A DNA stretch of 64,000 nucleotides from Lachnospiraceae bacterium (lineage in GTDB: Bacteria; Bacillota; Clostridia; Lachnospirales; Lachnospiraceae), in contig SVDM01000007.1 of assembly GCA_015058015.1 (NCBI GenBank), positions 1 to 64,000 on the forward strand. Reading direction: 5' to 3'. Below are positions 41,982 through 51,698 of the stretch, piece by piece. The position numbers and the translations under genes were made by a program. Position 1 is the stretch's first letter, and each line of letters opens with the position of its first letter. The notes under the pieces are model-generated. The model was given only the letters and a program-made list of their open reading frames with translations, did not search any database and was not told the origin of the DNA.

Positions 41982-42823
41982 AATTCTTTCACCAATTCTT
42001 CTTTCGTAAGGATACCTCTGCTGAGGGGTACACCTTCCTTCCGAAGCTCCTCCGCCAATAATGTTGCCTGGGGAACATCAAGTCTGTGTTCTTTTAACTC
42101 TTCTACCCTGGAAAATATCTCCTTCGGTGTCCCCTGCATTACAATCTTGCCCTTATCCATAACTATAACCTTGTCGGCATAGATAACCTCTTCCATGTAA
42201 TGGGTAATAAGAATAATGGTTATCTTCTCCACCTGATTCAAGGCTCTTGCTGTCCTTATGACATCCTTACGGCCGTTGGGATCAAGCATGGCTGTAGGCT
42301 CATCTAAAACTATGCATTGAGGATGCATAGCCACAACACCGGCTATTGCCACACGCTGCTTCTGGCCACCTGATAGTTTGTTGGGAGAATGGGTCCGAAA
42401 CTTCTGCATCTTAACCGCAGTAAGACTTTCGTCAACCCGCTCCCATATCTCTTCGGTGGGAACGCCCATATTCTCAGGGCCGAATCCCACGTCTTCTTCT
42501 ACAACGGATCCGATAATCTGGTTGTCCGGATTCTGGAATACCATACCGGCAGTTTGCCTTATATCCCACAGATAGGAAGGGTCCTTGGTATCCTTACCAT
42601 CTATCCAAACCGTCCCTTCAGAGGGGGTAAGAATGGCATTTAAATGCTTGGCAAAAGTGGACTTGCCGGAGCCGTTATGCCCCAGAATAGCCACAAACTC
42701 TCCGGGATTAATATCAACGTCAACCCCGTCTAATGCCTTCTTTATTGATTCTACATTGCCCTCTTCGTCTCTGGTAATGTACTCACACACCAGTCCTTCG
42801 GACTTAACTATCTTCGTATCCAT
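41969..42823 (-). CDS. ecfA1: Energy-coupling factor ATPase EcfA1
   Basis: 284 residues from ATG 42823, preceded by GTGAGGAT; the frame is open to GTG 42835, which is part of that ribosome binding site. Walker A GHNGSGKST, Q-loop VFQNPDNQIIGS, signature LSGGQKQRVAIAG and Walker B CIVLDEPTAMLDPNG identify EcfA1. Located 22 bp downstream of malQ, so this housekeeping set is probably transcribed from the malQ promoter. Confidence 0.95.
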   Translation of the reverse strand: MDTKIVKSEGLVCEYITRDEEGNVESIKKALDGVDVDINPGEFVAILGHNGSGKSTFAKHLNAILTPSEGTVWIDGKDTKDPSYLWDIRQTAGMVFQNPDNQIIGSVVEEDVGFGPENMGVPTEEIWERVDESLTAVKMQKFRTHSPNKLSGGQKQRVAIAGVVAMHPQCIVLDEPTAMLDPNGRKDVIRTARALNQVEKITIILITHYMEEVIYADKVIVMDKGKIVMQGTPKEIFSRVEELKEHRLDVPQATLLAEELRKEGVPLSRGILTKEELVKELCQL

Positions 42824-42845
42824 TGTTATCCTCACAAATTACGGC

Positions 42846-44303
42846 TTATCTTCCGTATAATTTTGTCATCTTCTTGATACTGTTTTCTTCCATGGCATCA
42901 AGCTGATCTGACGTAACACGCCAAGCCCAGTTGCCACCCACAGTACCCGGAATATTGGTTCTGCAGTTCTTATCAAGACACAGATAATCCTGCAAGGGAA
43001 TAATAACCGTATCCGCCGTGGTAGCCAAAGCCGTCCTAACCAGCTTATGGCACACATCCACCGGATCATTAATATCCCCGTCTACATAATCTGCCACGTA
43101 CTGTGCCATGGCAGCATCCAGTTCTTGAAACCAACCCACAGTCGTATTGTTATCGTGGGTTCCCGTATATACGATACAGTTCTTATCGCACAGATGGGGC
43201 AGATAAGCACTGTCATGTTCTTCATTAAAGGCAAAGTGCAGGATTCTCATTCCCGGGAATCCCGTATTCTTTACAAGCGTTCTTACGGAATCTGTCAGGA
43301 TTCCTAAATCTTCCGCAATAATATCAATTCCGCCAAACCACTGTTTAAGCATCTCAAAGAAGGGCAATCCCGGCCCCTTCTCCCAGTGTCCTCTCTCAGC
43401 GGTTTCATCACCGTAGGGAATGGAGTAATACTCGTCAAAGCCTCTGAAATGATCGATTCTTGTAATATCGAACATCTCCCTGCAACGGTCAATCCTTCTA
43501 ATCCACCAGCCATAGCCTGTTTTCTTGTGATAATCCCAATCATATAAGGGGTTACCCCATAATTGTCCCGTAGGTGAGAATACATCCGGCGGACAACCTG
43601 CCACAGCTTTGGGTCTGTTATTCTCATCTAATTGGAAGAGCTTCTTATCTCCCCAACAATCAGCGCTGTCATAAGCCACATAAATAGGCAAGTCACCTAT
43701 GATGGCGACACCTTTCCCATTGGCATAGGCCTTAAGCTTCTTCCACTGTTTATCAAACAGGTACTGCACATACTTATGGAAGCATATCCTATCCCTTAGT
43801 TCGTACCTTATCCTGTCGCACTCGCTCTCATCCCATTCATACCAGGGCTTATCATTGAAATATTCTTTAAATGCGCAGTAGGTCGCATATTCTTCAAGCC
43901 AGGATGTATTGTTGCAAAAGGCTGCGAACTCCTCATCCTTAACTATATCAGCCCTCTCATAGGCCTTATATAAAAGCTCGGGTTTCTTACTCCTAAGTAG
44001 GTCGTAATCTACCTTAACGCCATTCTTGTCCAGCAGCTTCTTACACTCGCTCTTGGTAAGAAGTCCTTCCTCTATGAGACTTTCAAGGTCAATGTACATA
44101 TAGTTGCCGGCAAATGTTGACGGTGACTGATATGGTGAGTCTCCATAAGTTATTGGCCCTAAAGGCAGTATCTGCCAGCACGTCTGACCCATACGTTCTA
44201 ACATTTCTACAAAATCATATGCTTCCTTGGAAAAACATCCGATACCGTACTTTGACGGTAAGGAGTATACAGGAAGCAAAACACCCGCTCTTCTCATATT
44301 CAT
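42846..44303 (-). CDS. malQ: 4-alpha-glucanotransferase (amylomaltase)
   Basis: 485 residues, the short GH77 type. It disproportionates maltodextrins and so feeds phosphorylase with longer chains. Motifs: RRAGVLLPVYSLPSKYGIG, FSPTGQLWGNPLYDW, RIDHFRGF with the nucleophile Asp, IIAEDLG with the acid/base Glu, and THDNNTTVGW. It has its own promoter and a leader hairpin like that of glgC, linking it functionally to the glg operon 28 kb away. Confidence 0.95.
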   Translation of the reverse strand: MNMRRAGVLLPVYSLPSKYGIGCFSKEAYDFVEMLERMGQTCWQILPLGPITYGDSPYQSPSTFAGNYMYIDLESLIEEGLLTKSECKKLLDKNGVKVDYDLLRSKKPELLYKAYERADIVKDEEFAAFCNNTSWLEEYATYCAFKEYFNDKPWYEWDESECDRIRYELRDRICFHKYVQYLFDKQWKKLKAYANGKGVAIIGDLPIYVAYDSADCWGDKKLFQLDENNRPKAVAGCPPDVFSPTGQLWGNPLYDWDYHKKTGYGWWIRRIDRCREMFDITRIDHFRGFDEYYSIPYGDETAERGHWEKGPGLPFFEMLKQWFGGIDIIAEDLGILTDSVRTLVKNTGFPGMRILHFAFNEEHDSAYLPHLCDKNCIVYTGTHDNNTTVGWFQELDAAMAQYVADYVDGDINDPVDVCHKLVRTALATTADTVIIPLQDYLCLDKNCRTNIPGTVGGNWAWRVTSDQLDAMEENSIKKMTKLYGR

Positions 44304-44316
44304 TACCCCCTAAACA

Positions 44317-44365
44317 CACAAAACCAAGAAGGTGTCCTCATTCCCCCCGGAAGATTAGCCTTCTG
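44317..44365 (-). promoter_or_regulatory. Terminator-like hairpin in the malQ leader (possible attenuator)
   Basis: Minus strand: CAGAAGG...CTTCC-GGGG-GGAAT-GAGGACA-CCTTCTTG followed by GTTTTG. The tip TCTTCCGGGGGGAATGAG (44337-44354) agrees with the glgC leader at 15 of 18 positions. In both, a run of T and then YAGGGG follows. Outer stems differ. Confidence 0.55.
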
Positions 44366-44398
44366 AATATGAAAACAATATTAATATGACTAACTAGG

Positions 44399-44427
44399 AT
44401 GATATATCAAAAGCCCGCCAATGTCAA
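44399..44427 (-). promoter_or_regulatory. Sigma-A promoter of malQ-ecfA1-ecfA2-ecfT-truA
   Basis: Minus strand TTGACA (44422-44427), 17-bp spacer, TATCAT (44399-44404), giving a leader of about 90 nt. Confidence 0.85.
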
Positions 44428-44502
44428 CGTTCGTATGGCTACAAGCGGTGCGCTACATATAAATAATCATTTGATGGGAGCCTACTCATAATCATCTGAA
44501 TT

Positions 44503-44536
44503 AAAAAAAGGTACCCTTCGTAAAAAGGATACCTTT
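44503..44536 (-). terminator. Terminator of the S10-spc-alpha operon
   Basis: Minus strand: AAAGGTATCC, TTTTTACGAA, GGGTACCTTT followed by TTTT, 13 nt after rplQ. One bulged base in the stem. Confidence 0.88.
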
Positions 44537-44548
44537 AAGTTTTGCTTA

Positions 44549-45085
44549 TTAAACAAGCTCAAGAAGTACTTCGAGAGCACCGTCACCTTTACGCTGACCA
44601 ATCTTAACGATACGAGTGAAACCACCGTTTCTGTTAGTATACTTAGGTGCTACCTCTGTGAATAATTTCTCTACAAGGTCTACTTCTTTTGTATTCTTCT
44701 TTCTTCCTGAGTTATCTTCGGGAAGCTCAGTTACAGGATAAAGTACCTGTAACATCTTTCTTCTGGCATGAAGTCTGGATGGTAAATCTTTCTTAATCTC
44801 TTTCTCAACTTCATCGTATACAGTAACTTTCTTACCGTCTACAACTTCCTTGACTCTCTTACCATCTTTGTCTTTACGGGCAACCTTAGCTGTAACCTTA
44901 ACAGTCTCAAAGTTATCCTTCTCTTTAACTGCTAATGCGATTAAGCTCTCAGCGATCTTAGCTGTCTCTTTTGCTCTAGCCTCAGTTGTTACAATCTTAC
45001 CGTTGTTAATAAGAGCTGTAACCTGGCTTCTAAGAATTGCCTTTCTCTGGCTTGAAGTTCTTCCAAGCTTTCTGTACTTTGCCAT
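44549..45085 (-). CDS. rplQ: 50S ribosomal protein L17, enlarged form
   Basis: 178 residues, compared with about 115-130 in most bacteria. The core is present: MAKYRKLGRTSSQRKAILRSQVTALI, then RRKMLQVLY and the C-terminal GGFTRIVKIGQRKGDGALEVLLELV. The extra ~55 residues (about 66-125) are Lys/Glu/Asp/Val-rich: KDKDGKRVKEVVDGKKVTV and a charged segment. I have seen longer L17 in Lachnospiraceae, so this is likely lineage-specific rather than an artefact. Last gene of the operon. Confidence 0.95.
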   Translation of the reverse strand: MAKYRKLGRTSSQRKAILRSQVTALINNGKIVTTEARAKETAKIAESLIALAVKEKDNFETVKVTAKVARKDKDGKRVKEVVDGKKVTVYDEVEKEIKKDLPSRLHARRKMLQVLYPVTELPEDNSGRKKNTKEVDLVEKLFTEVAPKYTNRNGGFTRIVKIGQRKGDGALEVLLELV

Positions 45086-45146
45086 GATTATCCTCCAATC
45101 TTTACAATCTATATGCGCTCTTCGGGCTTACCATATAGACCAACAA

Positions 45147-46106
45147 TTAGTCCTCGCTCTGATTAAGTGCTAATCCGAGCTCTTTCAACTTCGCAAGTAC
45201 TTCCTCTAATGACTTACGTCCGAGGTTGCGTACTTTCATCATATCTTCCGGAGTCTTGTTAGTTAACTCTTCAACCGTATTAATTCCGGCTCTCTTAAGA
45301 CAATTGTATGAACGAACTGATAACTCAAGTTCATCAATGTTCATCTCGAGAACTTTCTCTTTCTCATTGTTCTCTTTCTCAATCATAATCTCTGCAGTTC
45401 TTGCATTCTCAGAGAGATCGATAAAGAGATTCAAATGCTCGCTTAATACTTTGGCTGCAAGACTTACTGCCTCATCCGGAGCAAGTGTTCCATTGGTATA
45501 TACATCCAATGTAAGCTTGTCATAATCGGTAATCTGACCAACACGAGTGTTGTCAACCGTCAAATTAACACGCTCAACAGGTGTGTAAATTGAATCTACT
45601 GCAATCACACCGATGGGTACATCTTCACCCTTATTCTTATCAGCTCCTACATAACCGCGTCCGCCTGTGATAGTAAGCTCCATGTAGAGCTTGCTGTCGG
45701 TTCCACCGTTAAGAGTTGCAATAACCTGATCTTTGTTGAGGATCTCAACATCCGGATCAGTCTGAATGTTAGCTGCAGTTACTACACCTTCACCCTCAAA
45801 ATCAATGTAAGCAACCTTTACTTCTGAAGGATCGCCTGAATTCTTGATTGAAAGGGCCTTAATATTCATAATAATTTCTGTAACATCTTCTTTAACCCCG
45901 GGAATGGAGCTGAATTCGTGAAGAACACCATCAATCTTCACCTGGCTTACTGCGAAGCCCGGTAATGATGAAAGCATAATTCTTCTGAGTGAATTACCAA
46001 GGGTTGTACCATATCCTCTTTCAAGAGGTTCAACGATAAATCTACCGTATTTGTTATCTTCTGAAATCTCTGCAATCTCAATCTTTGGTTTTTCGAAATC
46101 GAACAC
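45147..46106 (-). CDS. rpoA: RNA polymerase alpha subunit
   Basis: 319 residues from GTG 46106, which follows AAGGAGGG; the frame is open 18 codons further upstream but lacks a better site. It has the N-terminal dimerisation/assembly domain ([24 protein letters not shown]), an acidic linker and the alpha-CTD ([37 protein letters not shown]) that contacts UP elements and activators. Position between rpsD and rplQ is standard. Confidence 0.97.
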   Translation of the reverse strand: MFDFEKPKIEIAEISEDNKYGRFIVEPLERGYGTTLGNSLRRIMLSSLPGFAVSQVKIDGVLHEFSSIPGVKEDVTEIIMNIKALSIKNSGDPSEVKVAYIDFEGEGVVTAANIQTDPDVEILNKDQVIATLNGGTDSKLYMELTITGGRGYVGADKNKGEDVPIGVIAVDSIYTPVERVNLTVDNTRVGQITDYDKLTLDVYTNGTLAPDEAVSLAAKVLSEHLNLFIDLSENARTAEIMIEKENNEKEKVLEMNIDELELSVRSYNCLKRAGINTVEELTNKTPEDMMKVRNLGRKSLEEVLAKLKELGLALNQSED

Positions 46107-46181
46107 GTAAAGTCCCTCCTTATGGGTTGTTATGTATTCATTATAATACAACATGAACACTATGTATTCATTATTTTCTGA

Positions 46182-46775
46182 TTATTTTGAATACAACTCG
46201 ACGATAAGCATCTCATCAACAGGAATGTCAATAGCGCTTCTTGCCGGAGTCTCCTTAACTGTTCCTTTGAGATTCTCCGGATCAGCCTCAAGCCACTCCG
46301 GTACAAGTCTTCCGTCGGTTACCTCGAGAATATCTTTGTATCTCTGGATTCCTTTGAACTTCTCTTTGATTTCGATTGTATCCCCTGCTTTTACAATGTA
46401 TGAAGGGATCTGAACCGGCTTGCCGTTAACAAGTACGTGCTTATGGTCAACAATCTGACGTGCCTCCATACGTGTTCTGGCAAAACCTAAGCGGAATAAT
46501 ACGTTGTCAAGTCTGCACTCAAGTAAAATAATGAGGTTGGGACCTGTCATACCGCTCATCTTTTTAGCTTTCTTATAATAATTTCTGAAAGGTTTCTCTA
46601 ATACACCATAGATGAATTTTGCTTTCTGCTTCTCTCTAAGCTGTAAAGCGTACTCACTCATCTTCTTATTTGCTCGTTTTAATTCTCTGTTAGACTTTTT
46701 ATCTATTCCTAAATAAACTGGATCCAATCCAAGTGATCTGCATCTTTTAAGAACAGGAACTCTATTAACTGCCAT
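46182..46775 (-). CDS. rpsD: 30S ribosomal protein S4
   Basis: 197 residues, primary rRNA binder. MAVNRVPVLKRCRSLGLDP at the N-terminus without zinc cysteines (the C- form), then the S4 RNA-binding domain RLDNVLFRLGFARTRMEARQIVDHKHVLVNGK. In the alpha operon upstream of rpoA. Confidence 0.97.
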   Translation of the reverse strand: MAVNRVPVLKRCRSLGLDPVYLGIDKKSNRELKRANKKMSEYALQLREKQKAKFIYGVLEKPFRNYYKKAKKMSGMTGPNLIILLECRLDNVLFRLGFARTRMEARQIVDHKHVLVNGKPVQIPSYIVKAGDTIEIKEKFKGIQRYKDILEVTDGRLVPEWLEADPENLKGTVKETPARSAIDIPVDEMLIVELYSK

Positions 46776-46793
46776 TCTAATCTACACCTCCTA

Positions 46794-47189
46794 TTAGACT
46801 CTTCTGCGTTTTGGCGGACGACATCCGTTATGTGGTACCGGAGTAACGTCTCTAATGCTTGTAACTTCAAGACCGCAAGCCTGAAGTGCACGAATCGCAG
46901 CTTCTCTTCCTGATCCTGGTCCTTTAACCATAACTTCAACTGTTTTTAAACCATGAACTAATGCTGCCTTTGCAGCTGTCTCTGCTGCCATCTGAGCAGC
47001 ATATGGAGTAGATTTCCTTGAACCTCTAAATCCAAGACCACCGGCACTTGCCCATGAAAGTGCATTACCTTCAGTATCTGTTAAAGTAACAATTGTGTTG
47101 TTAAAAGATGACTGAATATGTGCCTGTCCGCGTTCAACGTTTTTCTTTACACGCTTTTTTGTCACTTTTTTTGCAACTTTTTTAGCCAT
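46794..47189 (-). CDS. rpsK: 30S ribosomal protein S11
   Basis: 131 residues, standard uS11: [46 protein letters not shown] and the C-terminus [19 protein letters not shown] Lys/Val-rich N-terminus ([16 protein letters not shown]) is typical. Nineteen bp before rpsD. Confidence 0.97.
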   Translation of the reverse strand: MAKKVAKKVTKKRVKKNVERGQAHIQSSFNNTIVTLTDTEGNALSWASAGGLGFRGSRKSTPYAAQMAAETAAKAALVHGLKTVEVMVKGPGSGREAAIRALQACGLEVTSIRDVTPVPHNGCRPPKRRRV

Positions 47190-47225
47190 TTAAACTAACC
47201 TACTTTCTTCCTTTTTCCGAATATC

Positions 47226-47594
47226 TTACTTCTTCTTACCTGCAACAGTTCTCTTGGGTCCCTTACGGGTTCTTGCATTGGTCTTAGTCTTCTGACCACG
47301 AACCGGGAGACCTTTTCTGTGACGGATACCTCTGTAGCATCCAATCTCCTGCAATCTCTTGATGTTCATAGCAACTTCTCTTCTTAAGTCACCTTCTACC
47401 ATGTACTGGTCACCAATGATTGCGGCAATTCTCTTTACCTCTTCATCTGTTAATTCTCTTACACGTGTGTCGGGATTAACTTTAGCTTCTGCAAGAATCT
47501 TGTTAGCGCTAACTCTTCCGATTCCGTAGATATATGTCAAACCAATCTCAACACGCTTTTCTCTTGGTAAGTCTACACCAGCAATACGAGCCAT
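47226..47594 (-). CDS. rpsM: 30S ribosomal protein S13
   Basis: 122 residues, normal length. [43 protein letters not shown] and the basic tail [18 protein letters not shown] are diagnostic; the tail touches P-site tRNA. Alpha-operon order rpmJ-rpsM-rpsK-rpsD is kept. Confidence 0.97.
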   Translation of the reverse strand: MARIAGVDLPREKRVEIGLTYIYGIGRVSANKILAEAKVNPDTRVRELTDEEVKRIAAIIGDQYMVEGDLRREVAMNIKRLQEIGCYRGIRHRKGLPVRGQKTKTNARTRKGPKRTVAGKKK

Positions 47595-47665
47595 GTATTA
47601 ATTACACCTCCAAATTTAAAATATTTTAATATAGTAACAACGCACAAAAGATAAGACTACTATAA

Positions 47666-47779
47666 TTAGCCTTGTCTCTGTTTGTGCTTAGGGTTCTCAC
47701 AAATTACTCTGATACTTCCTTTTCTTTTAATAATTTTACATTTTTCACAGATAGGCTTAACTGATGATCTAACCTTCAT
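47666..47779 (-). CDS. rpmJ: 50S ribosomal protein L36
   Basis: 37 residues beginning [20 protein letters not shown] and ending HKQRQG. It has the zinc ligands CEKC, a third Cys and His32 (C+ form), so it is zinc-binding. Too short for most ORF calls. A GGAGG-rich site lies before the ATG, and infA starts 86 bp upstream in the transcript. Confidence 0.96.
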   Translation of the reverse strand: MKVRSSVKPICEKCKIIKRKGSIRVICENPKHKQRQG

Positions 47780-47865
47780 CAAAATTCCTCCTTCCTCAAA
47801 AAACATTCGCATGATATTATATCACGTTATTAACGGTTAAGCAAGAAAAACATTGCTGTCCTTCT

Positions 47866-48084
47866 TTATTTATCTCTCCATATGATTCTGCCCTTTGACA
47901 GGTCATAGGGTGATAATTCAATAGTAACTTTGTCACCCGGAAGAATTCTAATGAAATTCATTCTGAGTTTGCCGCTGATGTGAGCCAATACCACATGTCC
48001 GTTGTCAAGTTCAACCTGAAACATGGCATTGGGCAGCTTCTCTATAACAGTGCCTTCAACTTCGATAACATCTGCTTTTGACAT
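47866..48084 (-). CDS. infA: Translation initiation factor IF-1
   Basis: 72 residues, one OB fold: [41 protein letters not shown] and the end GRIIWRDK. It blocks the ribosomal A site during initiation. Placed between the KOW protein and rpmJ, as in many clostridia. Confidence 0.97.
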   Translation of the reverse strand: MSKADVIEVEGTVIEKLPNAMFQVELDNGHVVLAHISGKLRMNFIRILPGDKVTIELSPYDLSKGRIIWRDK

Positions 48085-48093
48085 ATAAACCTC

Positions 48094-48366
48094 CTATACG
48101 AATCTGTCACTGAAAGCTTTAACTGCTTTCTTAATCTCGGTGTCTGTCGGCTTTGCATTTCCTTCAAAGTAGCGAAGCCATTCCGTAGGAACATTCTTTA
48201 CTATCTGAATATGTTTATACTTTTTCTTCTTGGGACGATCCGCCTTGCGAAGCACTCCATCGCAAAGGTATACATATTCGTCATCGAAATCAACAATCAT
48301 GTACACTTTCTTAAAATCATGTCCTGCCTTTGATATGGCAAGCATCCCTTTTTTTATATCATCCAT
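48094..48366 (-). CDS. KOW-domain (L14e-like) RNA-binding protein
   Basis: 90 residues from ATG 48366 (92 from ATG 48372, which is too close to the GGGAG site). DIKKGMLAISKAGHDFKKVYMIVDFDDEYVYLCDG is a KOW-like SH3 barrel similar to archaeal/eukaryotic ribosomal L14e, followed by RKADRPKKKKYKHIQIV. This gene sits between map and infA in many Clostridia. A ribosome or RNA role is inferred from fold and position; no experimental role is known to me. Its end (SDRFV) is 9 bp before infA. Confidence 0.82.
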   Translation of the reverse strand: MDDIKKGMLAISKAGHDFKKVYMIVDFDDEYVYLCDGVLRKADRPKKKKYKHIQIVKNVPTEWLRYFEGNAKPTDTEIKKAVKAFSDRFV

Positions 48367-48413
48367 ATTCATATGCTCCCTAAGGCCTCGAAACATTCAG
48401 TGAAGAAAATCAT

Positions 48414-49172
48414 TTATTTTGTCGGCAAGGTTAATATCACCGGATCTCCGTCCGTAATCAACACCGTGTTCTCATAATGTGCTGAAAGGGAACCGTCATC
48501 CGTACTTACCGTCCAATCATCATCTTCCCACACAACATCTGCTCTTCCCATATTAATCATGGGTTCAATGGCAAGTGTCATTCCCGGCTGAAGCTTTACG
48601 CCGCGGCGCTTCTGCTTAAAGTTGGGAATCTGCGGGTCTTCGTGAAGATTCCTTCCGATTCCGTGTCCTACAAGATCTCTTACTATTCCGTATCCGAACT
48701 GTGATATGTAATCATCAATTGCTGCGGAAATCTCATACAGATGGCAGCCTGCTCTTGCGAATTTGATTCCTTCGAAAAAGCTTTGCTTTGTTCTGTCTAT
48801 AAGAAGTCTTGCTTCCTCGGATATCTCTCCTACCGCTACGGTTCTGGCTGCATCTGAATGGTAGCCCTTGTGTATTACTCCGGCGTCAAGACTTACTATG
48901 TCGCCTTCCTGTAATATACGTTCCGCAGTGGGGATTCCGTGAACAACCTGATCGTTAACAGATACGCATATTGATGCGGGATATCCGTTATAGTCTAAAA
49001 ATGAGGGGATTGTGTTATAGCTTCTCATAATCCTCTCGCCCTCTCTATCAATATCCAAAGTGGATATGCCGGGCTTAATAAACTCTTCAAGTCTTTCAAG
49101 TACCTCTGCCAAGATCTTGCCTGACTCCATCATCAGCTCAATCTCTTTTGCAGATTTAATTGTTATTGCCAT
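48414..49172 (-). CDS. map: Methionine aminopeptidase, type I
   Basis: 252 residues, type Ia. It removes N-terminal Met from nascent proteins. Metal ligands lie in VSLDAGVIHKGYHSDAART (two Asp), GHGIGRNLHEDPQIPNF (His), IEPMINMG (Glu) and the last Glu in SAHYENTVLIT. No N-terminal zinc or SH3 extension. Starts 4 bp after adk in the operon. Confidence 0.97.
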   Translation of the reverse strand: MAITIKSAKEIELMMESGKILAEVLERLEEFIKPGISTLDIDREGERIMRSYNTIPSFLDYNGYPASICVSVNDQVVHGIPTAERILQEGDIVSLDAGVIHKGYHSDAARTVAVGEISEEARLLIDRTKQSFFEGIKFARAGCHLYEISAAIDDYISQFGYGIVRDLVGHGIGRNLHEDPQIPNFKQKRRGVKLQPGMTLAIEPMINMGRADVVWEDDDWTVSTDDGSLSAHYENTVLITDGDPVILTLPTK

Positions 49173-49176
49173 AATC

Positions 49177-49821
49177 CTACGCTCCTAAGATATCAACAAT
49201 GGCGTTAAACACGTCATCCATTTCCATTGTTCCATCCACATCTTTGATTATTCCCTTCTTTGTATAGTAGTCAATCAAAGGCTGTGTCTGTTCATGATAT
49301 ACATCAAGACGCTTCTTAACGGTCTCCGGCTTATCGTCATCTCTAAGGATAAGCTCTCCTCCGCATCTGTCACAGATGCCTTCCTTCTTGGGGGGAATGT
49401 TTACTACATGATATGTTGCACCGCAACCTACACATGCTCTTCTTCCGCCCATACGGGAGATAATGTTTTCATCGGGAACATCGATGTTGATTGCATAGTC
49501 CATGGAATCATTCATCTCTTCAAGAGCCTTATCAAGGCATTCAGCCTGAGGAATGGTTCTTGGGAAACCGTCTAATACATAGCCGTTTTTGCAATCTTCA
49601 TTCTTAACACGGTCAACTACCAGGTCAACAACCAATTCATCCGGTACAAGAAGTCCCTTGTCCATATATGTCTTAGCCTTGTTACCAAGCTCTGTACCTT
49701 CTTTGATATTTGCACGGAAAATATCTCCGGTGGAAATATGAGGTACTCCGTATTTGTCTGCAATCTTCTTAGCCTGTGTTCCTTTTCCCGCTCCGGGAGC
49801 GCCTAACATAATAATCTTCAT
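49177..49821 (-). CDS. adk: Adenylate kinase
   Basis: 214 residues from ATG 49821 after GGAGGGG; the frame is open ten codons further upstream but without a site. P-loop [12 protein letters not shown]-bind [12 protein letters not shown] and the LID with four Cys (CVGCGAT...CDRCG), so it is a zinc-containing long-form enzyme. Normal secY-adk-map order. Confidence 0.97.
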   Translation of the reverse strand: MKIIMLGAPGAGKGTQAKKIADKYGVPHISTGDIFRANIKEGTELGNKAKTYMDKGLLVPDELVVDLVVDRVKNEDCKNGYVLDGFPRTIPQAECLDKALEEMNDSMDYAINIDVPDENIISRMGGRRACVGCGATYHVVNIPPKKEGICDRCGGELILRDDDKPETVKKRLDVYHEQTQPLIDYYTKKGIIKDVDGTMEMDDVFNAIVDILGA

Positions 49822-49921
49822 GATATCCCCTCCAATCTGTTGATCATGCATTGCATGACAACTCTGTTAAAAGCAATTATGGGCACCACCTCCCGAATAG
49901 TCGGGAGATGTTGCCTGCTGA

Positions 49922-51238
49922 TTAATCGTCTAAGAAACCTTTATAGTAACGAACGAGCATCTGTGACTCGATCTGCTTCAATGTTTCAATGATAACACCA
50001 ACGATAATGATGATTGATGTTCCTGCAAATGAAACGCTTGCTCCGAATACTCCGTTAAATATAATGGGTACTACTGCAACTATAATAAGTCCTACAGCTC
50101 CGATAAAAATAATATGACTTAATATGGAGCTTAAATAATCACTGGTGGGTTTACCCGGTCTGATTCCCGGAATAAATCCGCCTTGCTTTTTCATATTGTC
50201 TGCAACTTCAAGCGGATTGAAAGTGATTGAAGTGTAGAAATATGCAAATGCAATTACAAGAACAATATAAAGTATAAGTCCCCAGGAATAAGATAAATTA
50301 TCTTTATTACACCAATTACCCTGGTTTAATCCCTTAAGGATTGTTGCTCCAATACCTGTTCCTTCTGTCTTTCCCATAAATGTTGCAATAATTACGGGAA
50401 GCTGCATTAAGGACTGAGCAAAGATAATGGGGATAACACCTGCTGTGTTAACCTTCAAAGGAATATTTGTGCTCTGTCCTCCAACGGTCTTGTTACCCTG
50501 TATCTTCTTAGCATACTGTACCGGAATTCTTCTCTCTGCATTAGAAAGAATAACTACGAATACAACTACAGCAATCACGATTGCAAGAATGATTACGCCT
50601 GCAAGAGCAGCCTTGGGAATAGTCTTGCCATTCATGAACTGATTGTATAAAGATACGAAATCTTGCGGAATACGTGAAAGGATGTTGATAAGAAGGATAA
50701 TGGATATACCGTTTCCTTCGCCCTTCTCGGTAATACGTTCACCAATCCACATAAGAATTGCAGAACCTGCAACCAATGTAAGAATTGCTGTAGCGCAGTT
50801 TACGAAATTGTATTCCTGTAACAATCCCTGACGACCAAATCCGATTGTCATTGCTGTTGACTGAATAATAGCAAGTACAATGGTGATGTATCTGGTCATC
50901 TTAGTAAGTTTCTTTCTACCGTCCTCGCCGTCTTTCTGCCACTCCTCCAGCTTAGGAATAGCAATTGTAAGAAGCTGAACGATAATAGAACTTGTAATAT
51001 AAGGTGTTATGCTTAATGCAAAAATTGAGAGTTCAGCAAATGAGCCTCCTGTGATGGCATTAAAGAAGTTAAATGCATCACCGCCCTGATTTGCGAACCA
51101 GTTGGCGAAATATGTGCGGTCCACACCCGGAATAGGTAACTGTGAACCAAGTCTCACTACTATTAACATGAGAAACGTAAAGAATAACCTCTTTCGAATT
51201 TCCTCTATTTTCAATGCATTTCGTAGTGTTTTGAACAT
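49922..51238 (-). CDS. secY: Protein translocase subunit SecY
   Basis: 438 residues with ten helices. The family start FRNALKIEEIRKRLFFTFLMLIVVRLGSQLPIPGVD, the plug and cytoplasmic loop (NVRIPVQYAKKIQGNKTVGGQSTNIPLKVN), and GIRPGKPTSDYL are all present. It is the membrane pore for secreted proteins. The start overlaps the rplO stop region (adjacent bases). The 100 bp before adk include a GGCA...CTCCCGA/TCGGGAG...TGCC hairpin. Confidence 0.97.
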   Translation of the reverse strand: MFKTLRNALKIEEIRKRLFFTFLMLIVVRLGSQLPIPGVDRTYFANWFANQGGDAFNFFNAITGGSFAELSIFALSITPYITSSIIVQLLTIAIPKLEEWQKDGEDGRKKLTKMTRYITIVLAIIQSTAMTIGFGRQGLLQEYNFVNCATAILTLVAGSAILMWIGERITEKGEGNGISIILLINILSRIPQDFVSLYNQFMNGKTIPKAALAGVIILAIVIAVVVFVVILSNAERRIPVQYAKKIQGNKTVGGQSTNIPLKVNTAGVIPIIFAQSLMQLPVIIATFMGKTEGTGIGATILKGLNQGNWCNKDNLSYSWGLILYIVLVIAFAYFYTSITFNPLEVADNMKKQGGFIPGIRPGKPTSDYLSSILSHIIFIGAVGLIIVAVVPIIFNGVFGASVSFAGTSIIIIVGVIIETLKQIESQMLVRYYKGFLDD

Positions 51239-51676
51239 TTAGATCACCTCGGCTTTTCCGCCAAGGGCCTCAATCTTTTCCTTTGCCCCTGCACTGAATG
51301 CGTTAGCCTGAACAGTAAGCTTCTTGGTTAATGTACCATTTCCGAGAATCTTTACTCCGTCCTGAGGATTCTTAACGATACCCTCTTCAATTAATGTCTT
51401 AACGCTTACTACAGTGTCATTATCAAAACGCTCCAAAGCACTGATGTTGATGCCAACGATATTCTTAGAGTTGATGCATGTGAATCCTCTCTTTGGAATA
51501 CGTCTGTACAGCGGCATCTGACCACCTTCGAATCCCGGTCTCGGTGCTCCTGAACGAGCTTTCTGTCCTTTGTGTCCTTTACCTGCTGTCTTGCCGTTTC
51601 CTGAACCATGTCCACGACCTTTTCTATAGCTGTCCTGGTTAGAACCTGCTGCAGGCTTTAAATTAGATAACTCCAT
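51239..51676 (-). CDS. rplO: 50S ribosomal protein L15
   Basis: 145 residues. [43 protein letters not shown] is the Gly/Lys-rich N-terminal tail that winds through 23S rRNA; the C-terminus has the globular fold ([36 protein letters not shown]). Its stop directly precedes secY. Confidence 0.97.
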   Translation of the reverse strand: MELSNLKPAAGSNQDSYRKGRGHGSGNGKTAGKGHKGQKARSGAPRPGFEGGQMPLYRRIPKRGFTCINSKNIVGINISALERFDNDTVVSVKTLIEEGIVKNPQDGVKILGNGTLTKKLTVQANAFSAGAKEKIEALGGKAEVI

Positions 51677-51698
51677 CTTGACACCTCCTGTCTAAATT

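Noticed and set aside
44317-44400. T-box leader upstream of malQ
   Set aside because: No T-box sequence or specifier stem, and the gene is not amino-acid related.
49855-49920. Terminator between secY and adk (GGCA...CTCCCGA hairpin)
   Set aside because: A stable hairpin but no T run; the operon continues normally through adk and map.
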